A DNA stretch of 64,000 nt from assembly GCA_947586185.1 (NCBI GenBank), contig CANPXN010000004.1, positions 45,752 through 109,751 on the forward strand, written 5' to 3'. Origin of the DNA: an uncultured Clostridia bacterium. GTDB lineage: Bacteria > Bacillota > Clostridia > Oscillospirales > Ruminococcaceae. This document shows, piece after piece, positions 51,722 through 62,740 of the stretch; the stretch's first letter is position 1, and the number at the start of each line of letters is the position of its first letter. Position numbers and translations under genes: made by a program. The notes beneath the pieces were generated by a model that did no database searches, was not told the DNA's origin, and worked only from the letters and a program-made list of their open reading frames with translations.

Positions 51722-52609
51722 AGAGACCTCCAAAAATCTTGTGTAAAAAGAATAAAATACTTCCAATCAGACAAAGCTAAGAGCAAGGAAAAAGATCTGA
51801 AAGGAAGTATTATTATGGAAAAAACATCAAAAGAAATATTAAAGGAATTTATAAACAGCCAAAAATTCACAAGCACGACTGACATTATGAACAGCATGAA
51901 GGAGTTATTCAGTGATGTACTCCAGCAAGTTATGGAAGCAGAGCTTGAGGAAAAGCTAGGTTACGAAAAAAGTCAGAGGGTATCAAACTTTGACGGATCC
52001 GACACTCCCAGAAATTATAGAAACGGTTATTTCGAAAAAGACCGTAAAAACTCAGATAGGTGAGGTTGATGTCAAAATTCCCCGTGATAGAAACGGTGAA
52101 TATGAACCGCAGATAATTGGCAAATACAATCGAAATGCTGACGGTATGGAGGAAAAAATTCTAGCGCTTTATGCCTGTGGTATGAGTCAGCGTGACATTT
52201 CTGAACAGATAAAAAATCTCTACGATGTTGAAATTTCAGACGGACTTGTAAGTAAAATTGTAGACAAAATTTCTCCTGAAGTAACTGCATGGCAAAACCG
52301 CCCGCTTGAAACAGTTTATCCATTTATTTTTATGGATGCGATCAATTACAAGGTCAAGGAAAATCATCAGTATGTCACCAAAGCAGCGTACGTCGTACTT
52401 GGCATTCAGCAAGACGGTCACAAGGATATTTTGGGTACTTGGATCGGAGAAAGTGAAAGTGCAAAGTTCTGGCTCAGCGTTATGAATGACCTTAAAAACC
52501 GTGGAGTTAAGGACGTTTATGTGTTCTGCGTAGACGGTCTGTCAGGTTTCAGAGAAGCAATAAATGCAGCGTTTCCAAAGTCGCAGATTCAGCGGTGCAT
52601 CATTCATTA
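51722..52609 (+). mobile_element. IS256-family element, 3'-truncated copy with frameshift
   Basis: Left end GAGACCTCCAAAAATCTTGT (51724), then a transposase in two frames. Frame one is 51815-52063. The second runs on to 52610 with GEVDVKIPRDRNGEYEP, DVEISDGLVSKIVDKI and the DDE residue region FIFMDAINYKV and VFCVDGLSGF. They are separated by one extra T in GGTTATTTCG (52025-52034). The same extra T is present in the inverted copy at 49625-50162. The protein stops after QIQRCIIH, where about 150 residues and the right end are missing. Non-functional. Confidence 0.8.
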
Positions 52610-52633
52610 ACAAAAGTATCATCGGAGGAAATT

Positions 52634-52846
52634 ATGATCAAAATTAGATTACGTGAACTGCTCACGGAGCACAGAATGACTCAGTCTGAGCTTGCAGAAT
52701 TGACTGGAATAAGACCATCTACAATATGCGATATGTGCAACAATAACTGTACTTTTTTGAAAATCCAGAATATAGACAGTATTTGTAAAAGGCTTGGCTG
52801 TAAAATTGAAGATTTAATTATAATTATTCCTCGTGTTAAGGAGTAA
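52634..52846 (+). CDS. Small Xre-family regulator
   Basis: 70 residues, a complete helix-turn-helix (RLRELLTEHRMTQSELAELT, GIRPSTICDMC) as found in Cro/CI proteins. CGGAGG precedes ATG 52634. It directly precedes the stub of a cytosine methyltransferase, a pairing typical for phage and conjugative elements where the regulator controls the modification gene. Confidence 0.85.
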   Translation: MIKIRLRELLTEHRMTQSELAELTGIRPSTICDMCNNNCTFLKIQNIDSICKRLGCKIEDLIIIIPRVKE

Positions 52847-52850
52847 TTTA

Positions 52851-52973
52851 ATGAAGGTTTTAAGCTTGTTTGATGGGATCCGTTACGTGAACGTAGGTGT
52901 TCACTACTGGCTTGTATTCAACTTCTCCTGTTTCAGGATTTGCCAAAAGACAAGGTCGCTATTTATAAAATAA
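52851..52973 (+). pseudogene. Cytosine-5 methyltransferase start fused to a piece of an Rhs Hint domain
   Basis: Encodes MKVLSLFDGI, the invariant opening of Dcm-type DNA methyltransferases, behind AAGGAG. From about 52878 the DNA becomes an antisense copy of the Hint-domain segment at about 57110-57187 of the Rhs gene. The methyltransferase is lost after ten residues and the frame stops at residue 40. Recombination junction. Confidence 0.75.
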
Positions 52974-53003
52974 GGGCTATGATATTAAACCATAGCCCTT
53001 ATT
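52969..53003. terminator. Strong bidirectional terminator
   Basis: AATAAGGGCTATG/CATAGCCCTTATT, a perfect 13-bp stem with a 9-nt loop, then ATATTTTTTAG on the plus strand. Confidence 0.8.
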
Positions 53004-53042
53004 ATATTTTTTAGATAATAAAATAAAAACAGTTTTACTTTA

Positions 53043-53231
53043 CTAATAGCAAACATCAAAAGTTGATGGCTCAATGAATTTTAGATTAGAAATCTTGTTT
53101 TTTTCCATTAAACCTTTCAGCTTTTCTGTAACAATAGGATAGGAAATAAAATTTTCAAAAACAAATATATTATTTTTATCCCAATCATTTCCATCAAAGC
53201 TAATACCACGTACAACACTATTTAGGGGCAT
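53043..53231 (-). pseudogene. C-terminal fragment of an immunity-like protein
   Basis: 62 codons containing ISYPIVTEKLKGLMEKNKIS and NLKFIEP, which resemble the C-terminal end of Imm11/Imm43-type immunity proteins. No ribosome binding site, and the N-terminal part is missing. Position downstream of an Rhs toxin array supports an orphan immunity remnant. Confidence 0.4.
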
Positions 53232-53360
53232 TTTTCTACTATCATACTTATTTTTTCAACCTAACATGTACATTTTTTTCACATTAAACTTAATTCCAGT
53301 TTTATTTGGCGTATTGTTTTAATCTCAATATCCATTAAAAAATTGACTTTGGTATGTGTG

Positions 53361-53873
53361 TCAAAACATACCATACTCCAATGGCTCAAGTATTTCGCTC
53401 CACCAATTTAATTCGGAGCACAGTATTTCTGGAGATATGCAATCAAATTGTTCATTCATATATTTATATAATTTTAACTGTTCTTCCTCGTTCATTTCTG
53501 ATGTATTTTTAATACAAAATTCATTGTACAGATACAAGCAGGCAAAAAAATCAGGTAAATTTGAATTCATAAAACATTTAGTGTTATCCGATTCCGTATC
53601 TATTGATATGATATTTCCGGTGGATATATCAATGCAAATAATTCCAACACTGTCTCTTCCTATGATAAAAAAATTATCATCACCTATTTCCTTTAATTCT
53701 GCTTGTTTAAAGAACTCTAGTTCCTCAATTATAAAACAGTCGATTAGGTTTGGGAGACCGTATAGTTCCAAAAAAGTTTGATTTTTACCATCAATAATTT
53801 TTGGCACATTAATTTTGAAAAAATGAATTCCATCAGAAGAAAGTTCCCTAACAATTTTATCTATGTCATACAT
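53361..53873 (-). CDS. SUKH-4-like immunity protein
   Basis: 170 residues from ATG 53873 (AAGGTG 8 nt upstream). The frame's extra 23 codons are untranslated. Features of the SUKH-4 group: DNFFIIGRDSVGIICIDIST, GNIISIDTESDNTKCFMNSN and LPDFFACLYLYNEFC. SUKH proteins neutralise nuclease and deaminase toxins. It follows the orphan deaminase tip (53960-54590) by 86 bp on the same strand and is probably its cognate immunity gene. Confidence 0.75.
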   Translation of the reverse strand: MYDIDKIVRELSSDGIHFFKINVPKIIDGKNQTFLELYGLPNLIDCFIIEELEFFKQAELKEIGDDNFFIIGRDSVGIICIDISTGNIISIDTESDNTKCFMNSNLPDFFACLYLYNEFCIKNTSEMNEEEQLKLYKYMNEQFDCISPEILCSELNWWSEILEPLEYGMF

Positions 53874-53959
53874 AAAATTCACCTTCAATTTTTTATAATT
53901 TACGTTGCAGATCATTAACGATCTGCAACGTAATAAGCTCAAATTTAAATAATTTTGAG

Positions 53960-54590
53960 TTATAATTTTTTTACTGCTTTTTTCAAAGCATAAACCCCAC
54001 GTCTCCTTGACTGCTTAGTAGAACCATACTCAAAACTATATGACACTTTAGCGTTTGGATAATTTTTAGATATAAATTTCCTACAGCTACCATTTCAAGT
54101 TGTGCATGGCTGCAATTCAGAATATATTCTTGTTACGTTAGAAGATTTAATTCCTCTGCTTTTTAATTCATCTCCTATTATTCTTTCTGCATGTCTATGA
54201 TTTGCACTGCTTCTGGTAATTGTCTTTAATTCGTCACCATCCATATATTCAAATACTGCCACATTTCTTCCACTTGTAAGTTTATTAGCTTTTCTATATT
54301 TTATAGCTTCCTTACTTAAATCAGTTGATCCATAGTCTACCTTACAATCATTATGTACCAGAACATCGAAGTCTGAGACATAATAGGTATGGAAATCAGC
54401 AACTTCAAAGTTGTAAACGGCGGTATATTCGCCTTCGGGCAGCTCAACTATTTCAACATCATCAACATCAAGATTTGTTCCGTCTTTCAGTCTTACAACA
54501 TCGCCCAGCTGCAGAAGTTCAGCGCTTGTCCAGCCCTGACCTTTTTATGGCCTTTGCTGCAATTTTCTTAACATTAAATTCTCCGTTCCG
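53960..54590 (-). pseudogene. Orphan Rhs C-terminal module: Hint end plus deaminase toxin
   Basis: A short piece equivalent to DVKEIAA (upstream of Hint) is joined by deletion to GQGWTSAELLQ, then the Hint end up to DFDVLVHND as in the main Rhs gene. A toxin tip follows with VFEYMDGDELKTITRSS, NHRHAERIIGDELKSRG and SELQPCTT, then a TGA (54095-54097), then NGSCRKFISKNYPNAK to TAA at 53960. HAE and PC-x6-C are the zinc ligands of nucleic-acid/nucleotide deaminases. The TGA replaces one sense codon exactly between the two cysteines. Without start codon and with this stop it is silent unless recombined into the Rhs gene. Confidence 0.7.
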
Positions 54591-54665
54591 TTTAATGCGG
54601 AACGGAGAAAAGAAATAAATTTACCTTATTCACATGATTTGGAGTAACTTTTTGATGCTCTTTTG

Positions 54666-55139
54666 TCAGTCAATATCATCTTCATATTCATCATCATCTT
54701 CTATCAATGAATCAATAAAATCATTAATAGAAGGAGACAAGTACGTTATATGCTGTTCAGGGTCTTCACCATAGTCAAACTCATGAGAATAATAGTATAT
54801 TGCGCCTATTTCGTCATTTCTTAAACTATAGCAAAAGAAATCACCGCCGTCATCATCGGCAAAAGGCACGAGCCATTTTGGAAAAACCTTATCATCTCTC
54901 AACAAGTCAAGAACCTTTTCCAGATTAAAATTCCCATATTTTACAGGAATAAAATATGATACTGAATACGTTTCGCCGTCATCGTTGACAAAAACACTTT
55001 TTTTCGGATATCCTCCATTATATTCCAAAATGTGATTCCTTATCATGGTCGGCATAGAAAAAGAATACTCTTTTTCTAACTGATCTAAATCCAACTCATT
55101 TATAGGAGGTTCTAAATCTAAGAAAGCATTATTGAACAT
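54666..55139 (-). CDS. SMI1/KNR4 (SUKH-1) family immunity protein
   Basis: 157 residues. N-terminal LDLDQLEKEYSFSMPTMIRN, then EYNGGYPKKSVF, FIPVKYGNFNLEKVLDLL, WLVPFADDDGGDFFCYSL and an acidic end. This is the classic SMI1/KNR4 pattern. Starts 10 bp after the stop of the orphan WHH nuclease tip, so it is the presumptive immunity protein for that toxin. Confidence 0.85.
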   Translation of the reverse strand: MFNNAFLDLEPPINELDLDQLEKEYSFSMPTMIRNHILEYNGGYPKKSVFVNDDGETYSVSYFIPVKYGNFNLEKVLDLLRDDKVFPKWLVPFADDDGGDFFCYSLRNDEIGAIYYYSHEFDYGEDPEQHITYLSPSINDFIDSLIEDDDEYEDDID

Positions 55140-55148
55140 ATTACCACC

Positions 55149-55706
55149 TTACTTATATTTTACACCATGATATTTACTATACTGTGCACATGCACCAGTA
55201 TGTGGATATGTTGCAATATGTGCATCTTTACGAATAAGCTGCATAGTGCATGTACCTGTTTTGGGATTGAAATCATCAACATGATGCCAAACATAATCCT
55301 TTTTTATTGTTTTTCGCATTCTTCTTGGAATTTTTGCTTGATCAAATGCACGTGTAAAATCTTTTCCTCTTGAGCCAGTCATCTTAATTGAAACTATATT
55401 CTTTTCAACAGAATTATTAGTCTTATAAAGATATTTTGTATTGCTAAAGTCGGGGCCACCATTAGAAGTTGTTCCTATGCCTGTAAATCCTTTTTCTGCC
55501 GCTCTATCAGCAGGTGATTTACACTTATTATGCACCAGAACATCAAAGTCTGAGACATAATAGGTATGGAAATCAGCAACTTCAAAGTTATAAACGGCAG
55601 TATATTCGCCCTCAGGCAGCTCAACTATTTCAACATCATCAACGTCAAGATTTGTTCCGTCTTTCAGTCTGACAACATCGCTCGGCTGCAGAAGTTCAGC
55701 ACTTGT
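55149..55706 (-). pseudogene. Orphan Rhs C-terminal module: Hint end plus WHH-type nuclease
   Basis: Opens within the Hint domain at TSAELLQPSDVVRLKDG, right after a TAA, and runs in frame through DFDVLVHNKCKSPADRA into a toxin tip ending KDYVWHHVDDFNPKTGT, MQLIRKDAHIATYPHTG, YSKYHGVKY. W-H-H plus a later MQL...H...H-x-G is the signature of WHH nucleases of the HNH/EndoVII fold. There is no start codon of its own apart from a GTG inside Hint, so it looks like a displaced tip kept as a cassette. SMI1-type immunity gene 10 bp downstream. Confidence 0.75.
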
Positions 55707-55797
55707 TTAATTTGTAATAACTGCCCCAATTTAATGGAGCAGTTATTAACGTACTTTTTATCAAAACTAATGATTCTTTAATTAGGCATAATAAACA

Positions 55798-56418
55798 TCA
55801 AAAAATATTTTTCCTAATGCAATCATTACTTGATTTTACTTTTTCATTACTGATCCAATCCATATTTGGATATTCAACATGAAAGCAAAATTTACTTGTC
55901 ATTGTTTTGGTATATAAAAAGTAACTACAAAATATTTTATTTGGAAAGCTGGTTTTTAACCAGCTTTCCAGCGATTCAACAACTTGAAGCTGCTTTTTAA
56001 AATCATTTGAACACGATAAATCATACAGATTAAGTGTATTAGTCTTTACTTCTTTATTAACATCTGCTTTATCACGTATTAAAGTAACTGATTTCACAGA
56101 TGCTATGAAGTCCTTTGGTAAAATGTCTTTGATTACTATATTTGTATTTTTATCATATTCAAAATCCATGATAAGTTCTTTCATACTCTGGCTATAGTAT
56201 TTCTTCTGATGTTCATTCCATTTATATGAAAGTGCAATATCAATAATTTCATCAGCAGAGAGTTCTTCTTCGTTAGGTGGCCAATAAATCAAATCGGATA
56301 TTGACGGATGTGGAAGATTATCTTCTAATATTTCTATTAGCTTATCTATTGTATCTTCATCCTCCTCACAATCTATAACTCTCTGAACCATTTTAGTTAA
56401 CTCTTGTTTATTGTACAT
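55798..56418 (-). CDS. Im9-like (colicin/pyocin DNase) immunity protein with C-terminal extension
   Basis: 206 residues. Residues about 5-75 match the Im7/Im9 fold: KLIEILEDNLPHPSISDLIY then WPPNEEELSADEIIDIALSY, with the conserved HP...DLIYxP block that contacts the nuclease. Residues 76-206 form an extra domain I do not recognise. It begins 11 bp after the Rhs toxin stop, whose tip is an E9-like HNH nuclease, so it is the cognate immunity protein. Free-standing Im9 proteins are about 85 residues, so this one is over twice as long. The ribosome binding site is weak. Confidence 0.82.
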   Translation of the reverse strand: MYNKQELTKMVQRVIDCEEDEDTIDKLIEILEDNLPHPSISDLIYWPPNEEELSADEIIDIALSYKWNEHQKKYYSQSMKELIMDFEYDKNTNIVIKDILPKDFIASVKSVTLIRDKADVNKEVKTNTLNLYDLSCSNDFKKQLQVVESLESWLKTSFPNKIFCSYFLYTKTMTSKFCFHVEYPNMDWISNEKVKSSNDCIRKNIF

Positions 56419-56429
56419 GATAATGTTAA

Positions 56430-59400
56430 TTACCCTTTCCCAAAGTGATATGATTTAGGTAAAATTGTTTGATGTTTCTTTGGTGAAACTATCATTAGGT
56501 TGTCTAAATCATAAACACCACCACCATGTTGAATAGGTGTTTTATGATGTAAAACATATTTAGTCTGTTTACCATACCATTGCAACTTTGGTGCAAATGG
56601 CGCTAATCCTTTCTTCATACGTTTTATGTTTGACCTACTAAATTCAGATGAATATTTTGAATTTCCATACGACTTCCAAAAGTCGGATCTAAATTCATTA
56701 AAATTATTGTATGATTTTCCTCTTAATTCATCTGCTACATCCTTGGGAATCACACCATAACTACCTTTATTATGCATTGATTTGGCTGGGTTATTAAGGT
56801 TTTCACCACCAGTCACAGTTCCTGGACTATTTCTTTTTTTACAATCATTACGCACCAGGACATCGAAGTCTGAGACATAATAGGTATGGAAATCTGCAAC
56901 CTCGAAGTTATAAACGGCGGTATATTCGCCTTCGAGCAGCTCAACTATTTCAACATCATCAACGTCAAGATTTGTTCCGTCTTTCAGTCTTACAACATCA
57001 CCCGGCTGCAGAAGTTCAGCGCTTGTCCAGCCCTGACCTTCTACCCAGAATGGATGCTCTCTTGTTGTTTCAATCGTTTCGCCGCCTATGGTCAGGTAAA
57101 GAACTGTATCCGTTACGTGAACGTAGGTGTTCACTACTGGCTTGTAAGCGACTTCTCCGGTTTCAGGATTTGCCGAAAGTACAAGGTCGCCAATTTGAAT
57201 TTCTTCAATCGGTCTGTCGCCGTCCGCCGTTTCGATCATTGTTCCGGCAGCAAAACAGCTTGCGTTAAACGCTCCGTTAAGCGAACCGCTTATGAAATTC
57301 TTGCCGGCATTCGCTGCAATTTCCTTAACATCAAATTCACCGTCGACAGCCTGTTTTATACCATCGCCTACAACGCCTATTGCAGCTTCCTTGACGCCGC
57401 TCTTGACCATTCGCTTGGCAATATTTTCACAGCATTTTGCCGGTGAAACTACCGCTGAAATAGCTCCGGTTGCAGCAGCTGATAAGTATTCTCCTGCTCC
57501 ACTATTGAATTCGCCGTCGTCAAGATAATCACATACCGCTGTAACAGCTACATTTACAACAGCTCCAACAGCCGCTTTGATAAGAGTTCCCCAGAAATGT
57601 CCGTCCGGATCGTTTAACGGTATAGGATTGTTTCGGCAGTAAGTATACAGATTCAGACTAAGCGGATCGTTTGGAGTTCCTGTTACGGTATCTCTCGTTA
57701 TAAATCTGCCTATAGTCGGATCGTAATATCTTGCTCTCAGGTATATTGTACCTGTTTCCTTGTCAAAATATTCACCGCTGTATCTGAACGGATTTACGTC
57801 GTTCTCGTCGGAATTCTTTTCAACACCGAAAGCGTCATAACGATAGGTTTTGGTTTTATCGCCTGTTTCGCTTGTCAGATTAACGATATCACCGTGAGCG
57901 TTTTGCAGATAATAGCCGACATTACTTGTCATTCCATTGTAAAAATGGCGCTTTGAAATAAGACCTGTACCGCGAATGTAAATGTCTGCCGTATAATTTG
58001 AACCGCCGCCGATATCAACTATAAGCTCCGTACCGTCATAAAGATGAGTTGTTTTCTCACCGTTAACAGTTTTGGTTCTTCTAAGACCGTCATAGCCATA
58101 TGTATATGACGCATTCTTTTCACCGTTCTGAACAGAAATCAGCTGATTCAGTCCGTCATAGGAATTTGTCTGCAATCCCTCATCAGGAGCGTTTTTGGTT
58201 ATCTGATTGCCGTTAGCGTCGTATGTATATACAGTGTTCTGTACTACATCGCCGGTCTGTTTGCTCTCCTTCTGGAGAAGTCCGGTGTAATGCCCATTAA
58301 GACTATAGTCGTAATCGGTCGTGTAATTTTTTTCGCCCGTTACGGTCATCTTTGAACGGTTGCTGTAATCATCGTATGAATACTTGATGGTATTATTGAT
58401 ATTTCCGTTTACTTCCGATTCGGAAATAAGTCTTCCCATTCTGTCATATTCATATGACGTCTTTTCTATTATACCACTTTCTGTACGTGTTTTGCAAGCA
58501 TCAGAACCATCCAAATAATAAGTATACTCATACTTGGAAATTATGGAATTTGCCTTTTTGTTTACAAGGGAAACAACATAGTTGCCGAGATTGTAACTGT
58601 ACTCGGTTTTTGTTCCATTTGCATATGTAACGGAAGCTTTATTTCCGTTTTCATCATATGCATAAGAAGCTGACTCTTTTCCGAAATCTTTTACCTTTGC
58701 AAGGCGCATCTCATCATCATATTCATACTCAGTTGATGTGTAGATAAGAAGATTTGACTGACCGGAAACCATTTTTTCCTTATTTTCAGTGCTTCCTACA
58801 TAAAAGTAACCTTTATAGTAATCCGGTGAACGTTCTTCGGTAAGCCTTCCAATTTTATCATAGAAAAAGCTTGTAGTCTGACCATTCTGAACAGTTTTTA
58901 GTGTATTACCCATGTTATCATAAGTAATACTCTGAGATACATTTTTACTTTTGTCATCACAAACAGTTTCTGATGTGAGAATCCTGTTTAATGCGTCATA
59001 TGTCTTTGTTGTAATATTTCCGTTAGAATCAATTGACTTTATAATATTATTATTTAAGTCGTATGTATTTGTTCCGGAATTAAATATTTCTGTTCCGTTT
59101 GATTTTTCAATAGTACGGACAAGATTATTTCTATCATCTAGCTCATATATAGTTTCAAGTCTGTCCGTATCATTTTCAGACGACATACCTGTATACATTT
59201 TAATGCGAGCGCCGTCTTTATCATAAAAATACTGCGTATAGTTTTTGGTATTTCCATCACCGTATATTATTGACTGAACAGTGTTGCCAAGATAATCATA
59301 TGAATACTCCGCACGGCTCCATTTTTCACTTTTGGTATTCTGATCCTGATTAGTTGTTTCTCCAACTGTCATATTACCATTTTTATCATATGTATTTTTG

Positions 59401-62400
59401 GTAATAGTGTAAGCCGGCGAACCATCATCTCTCTTACAGAATGGACTATGCTTTTCAGTCTGAAGCTTAAGTCCGTTATAGGCATACATTGTGGTATTGT
59501 CCTTGGCGTCAGTTTCGCTTCCAAGAAGACCGTTTGCATAATACTCATTTGTACGTTTAACTTTTCCATTAACCTTTTCCTGAACAGTATCGCCCTTGTA
59601 ATTTGTTAATGTAGCTGAAATCACCTGTTTATCAGATGTAATATATTGAGTTTTTGTGGTCAAAAGACCATTATGCGTAGATGTATGCGATCCTTTCTCT
59701 ATACTATCAAATGTTTTAAACGCATAGTTCCTTACAATTTCATAAGCAGTCGATGTAAGGATAAGCTTTTAAACTGCGTCCTTGTGCTCTTTGAAATATG
59801 TTTTTATTTCACGTCCAAGACCGTCGTATTCAGTAAGACTCTGTGTTTCATTTGGATGCGTAGTTACTGTAAGGTTACCATAAGCGTCGTACTCATATGA
59901 AGTCAGATTACCAACTGCGTCCTTGTCAGTCTTCACAAGACCGCTTGGATAGTATGTGTGTACCGCATAATTTGTCTTGGAATTGTCTGAGTCGTAATGA
60001 GTGAACTTTGAATCTGATTCAAGCGCGGAATCGTATTCATTTGGTGTTACTTCCTTGATAACTCTTCCAAGAAGATCGTATTCGGTTCTGGTAACAGCAG
60101 GAGTATCGCCTTTACCATATTCCTTTTTACAAATAATATTTTCAGCCTTATCATAGAAAGTTTCTGTAACAGCTCCCTCCGGGGAAGTCGATTTGCTGAT
60201 AAGGAACATATTATTGTATTCATATTTTGTAAGACCGCCGCTTGTTCTGCTGCTGCCGGCAGCGTATTTAAGTTCGCTTTTCAAAGTACCGTCATTATTA
60301 TAATCATACTCTGTGACGTGTCCTTCAGGGTCTATCAATTTTTTTATCAGACCGTGAATCTTATGCTGCTCGCCGACTGTGCAGTATTCATAGGTAGTTA
60401 TTGCGAATTCATCAACATGATCGTCAAGATATTTTTTTACATCAAATCCGTCAGCAAGGAAAGTATCGGCATCAAGTGAGGTGAGACTCTGTGCTTCTCG
60501 AAGTACTTATACGCCTGAATCATCGTATTCTTTTAAGGTAACGTTATTGCATTCATCAATGAAAACAGTCAGGAAGTTTTTGCAATTGTATCTTGAACGC
60601 TGTTTTGAACCGTCGGGATTGATAACTTCGGTAATATTACCGTTTTTATCATACTTATTTTGAGTTTTATTGCCGTTTTCATCTGTGTAAAATTCCACTT
60701 CATCGTACTTGTTTTTATTCTCTGAATCCTTGGTATACTAAGCCTTTTCAAGCTCATAGGTTTTACCGTCTGTATAAACAATATTTGTTTTTACAGCAAG
60801 TTTTTCATCATAATCGCACTTTGTTTCCTTGATATATTTATCATGATCGTATTCCTTTATGGAAGTATTCTTGTGCGCTTTATCATACTGATAAACTTGT
60901 TTCAGACCAGAAGAATTTGAGAGATTATCAACCCTTCCGTCCTTATGGTAAACCATCTCCTCGGTAACTTCGTTATAACAATTAGTTATTTTGTTAAGAT
61001 GACCGTTACTGTCATAACCATAACTTTCAACTGCTCCAAGAATACTTTTTGCAGATACAAGCTGATTGTCAGAATTATATGTATATTCAACTATACGTCC
61101 GGCAACAGTATCTTCAATCTTGGTTATACGCTTATGTACGTCATTTGAAGTATAATAAATCTTATATTCACGTCCGGTAGAGTCGGTTATGGTACGAACA
61201 TTATTTACGTCAATTTTACTTATCTCAATGGCGTCTTCATGAAGATCTTCCATCTTGTAAAGTTCAAGATCGCCGTTAAAATAATATTTCGTCTGATCCG
61301 TAAGCGTTACAATATAACCATCGCCATTCTGTTCCATTTGGCTGTGTTTATTCAAGCATTCAAATTTGCTGCAATTTTTCTTAAAAGTAGTATTGGAACC
61401 GTTAGGAAGAACAACCTGATAATAATTATCTGCCGGCTGAATAATTTTACTAACGTCAAGATTAAAGTCCCAGCCGATACCAAAGCTGCCTTCTTCCGTG
61501 TTCATCGAATTATATGTTCTAACAAAATCAGTATCCATACCAGGAGATTTTACGGCGAGATCTACAAAGGTTTTAGTGTAATTTCCAGTAGGCGGATAAA
61601 CGCCGTCGCCCATTTCAAATCCCTTGCGGTAGAGAGTGTAATCAGGTTCGTCATAAGGTCTCCACCACGGTCTGAACCAATATAAATCTTCTGAATAACC
61701 GTATGGGAAAATCAAACCGTCATTTTCAAAATTAAAAGTACGCTGTGTATTTAAGCTTCCATCTTCTTCATCAATGTATGTAATACAATTATCCCAAAGA
61801 ATGGTCTGGCGTCCGCCTTCATAATAAAACAAAATGCTGTGATCTCCGGAGGAATATATGGATTTTGGTCCGGATTGTTCATTAACTTCCCATATAGGTC
61901 CCAGAAAGTCAATTGCGCCGGCTGTCCATTTGCCTTCCATATCGGTCAGCGTAATGTAGTTCCAATTGCCATAGATTTCCAGATAATCAGCAGCATTGGT
62001 CATCCATATTGTATCATAACAGCCTATCTGACCAAAGTTAAAATTTCCGCCGATTACCACAGCTCCATCTTTCAGATACATATTCTGTCCTGCACCGCTG
62101 TTTTGAGAAGCTGTTCTGAAAACAAGATTATTCCAGACATCTAAATATCCGCCGTTAATATCCAGAGTTGCCCCGCTGTCGCCCCAGAACTGTGGCATGT
62201 CCGTTGTGAAGGACATACAGTCATCAACATACAATTCAAATTTATTGAGGTCAAGGTTTGTATCATGCAGATTCAAGCTGTATGGGAAATGTCCGTTAGA
62301 CTTAAGCGTCATATTTCTTTTGAAAGCATGATCCCAGTCCCCATGATATGATGCATTTGCGAACCAGTCTGCGTCCGATTGTTTAATTTCTCCATCATCG

Positions 62401-62740
62401 TCCCTGTCCATATATTCTTTGTATTCGGGATCACCGACATATGAACCATCATGATTTTCAAGTATATAATTATAATCGTCTGCGTCGATAATTCCATCAC
62501 CATCGATATCAAGCTCTGAAAGGTATCCGGTTTCTCCTTCTTCCTTTTCGTAATGGTCACGGTCAATGATTTCAAAATCAGCGGCGTCTATACTGCCGTC
62601 GCCGTTCATATCGAAATTCGCTTCATAATTTCCGCAGGCTCTACGTTTTCCGACAAACTGACTTACATACGCAGCGTCGTTGTCGTCGATAACGTCATCA
62701 CTCCACTGGTTATCATTGTCGGCATTGTATGTGGTATATA
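56430..62740 (-). pseudogene. Rhs/YD-repeat polymorphic toxin with Hint domain and colicin E9-like HNH tip, interrupted by three stops
   Basis: One reading frame of about 2100 codons. N-terminal side: dockerin/EF-hand calcium repeats (DMNGDGSIDAADFEII, DIDGDGIIDADDYNYIL), a region that may form beta sheets, the DUF6531 start (SPGMDTDFVRTYNSMNTEEG) and many YD repeats. The Rhs core follows (GEYFDKETGTIYLRARYYDP, GRFITRDT), then Hint (CFAAGTMIETADGDRPIEEI to HTYYVSDFDVLV). Last is a tip IPKDVADELRGKSYNNFNEF ... LHHKTPIQHGGGVYDLDN homologous to the colicin E9 DNase. In-frame TAG (60738) and TAA (60507, 59769) split it, with no frameshift. The upstream end, including any signal peptide, is lost near 62740. 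Confidence 0.85.

Noticed and set aside
49637..52609. Active composite transposon between the inverted IS256 copies
   Set aside because: Both transposases are frameshifted and truncated, and the right copy lacks its outer end, so no intact unit remains.
61239..61685. 148-codon plus-strand frame inside the Rhs gene
   Set aside because: Antisense to the DUF6531/YD region, no start signals.
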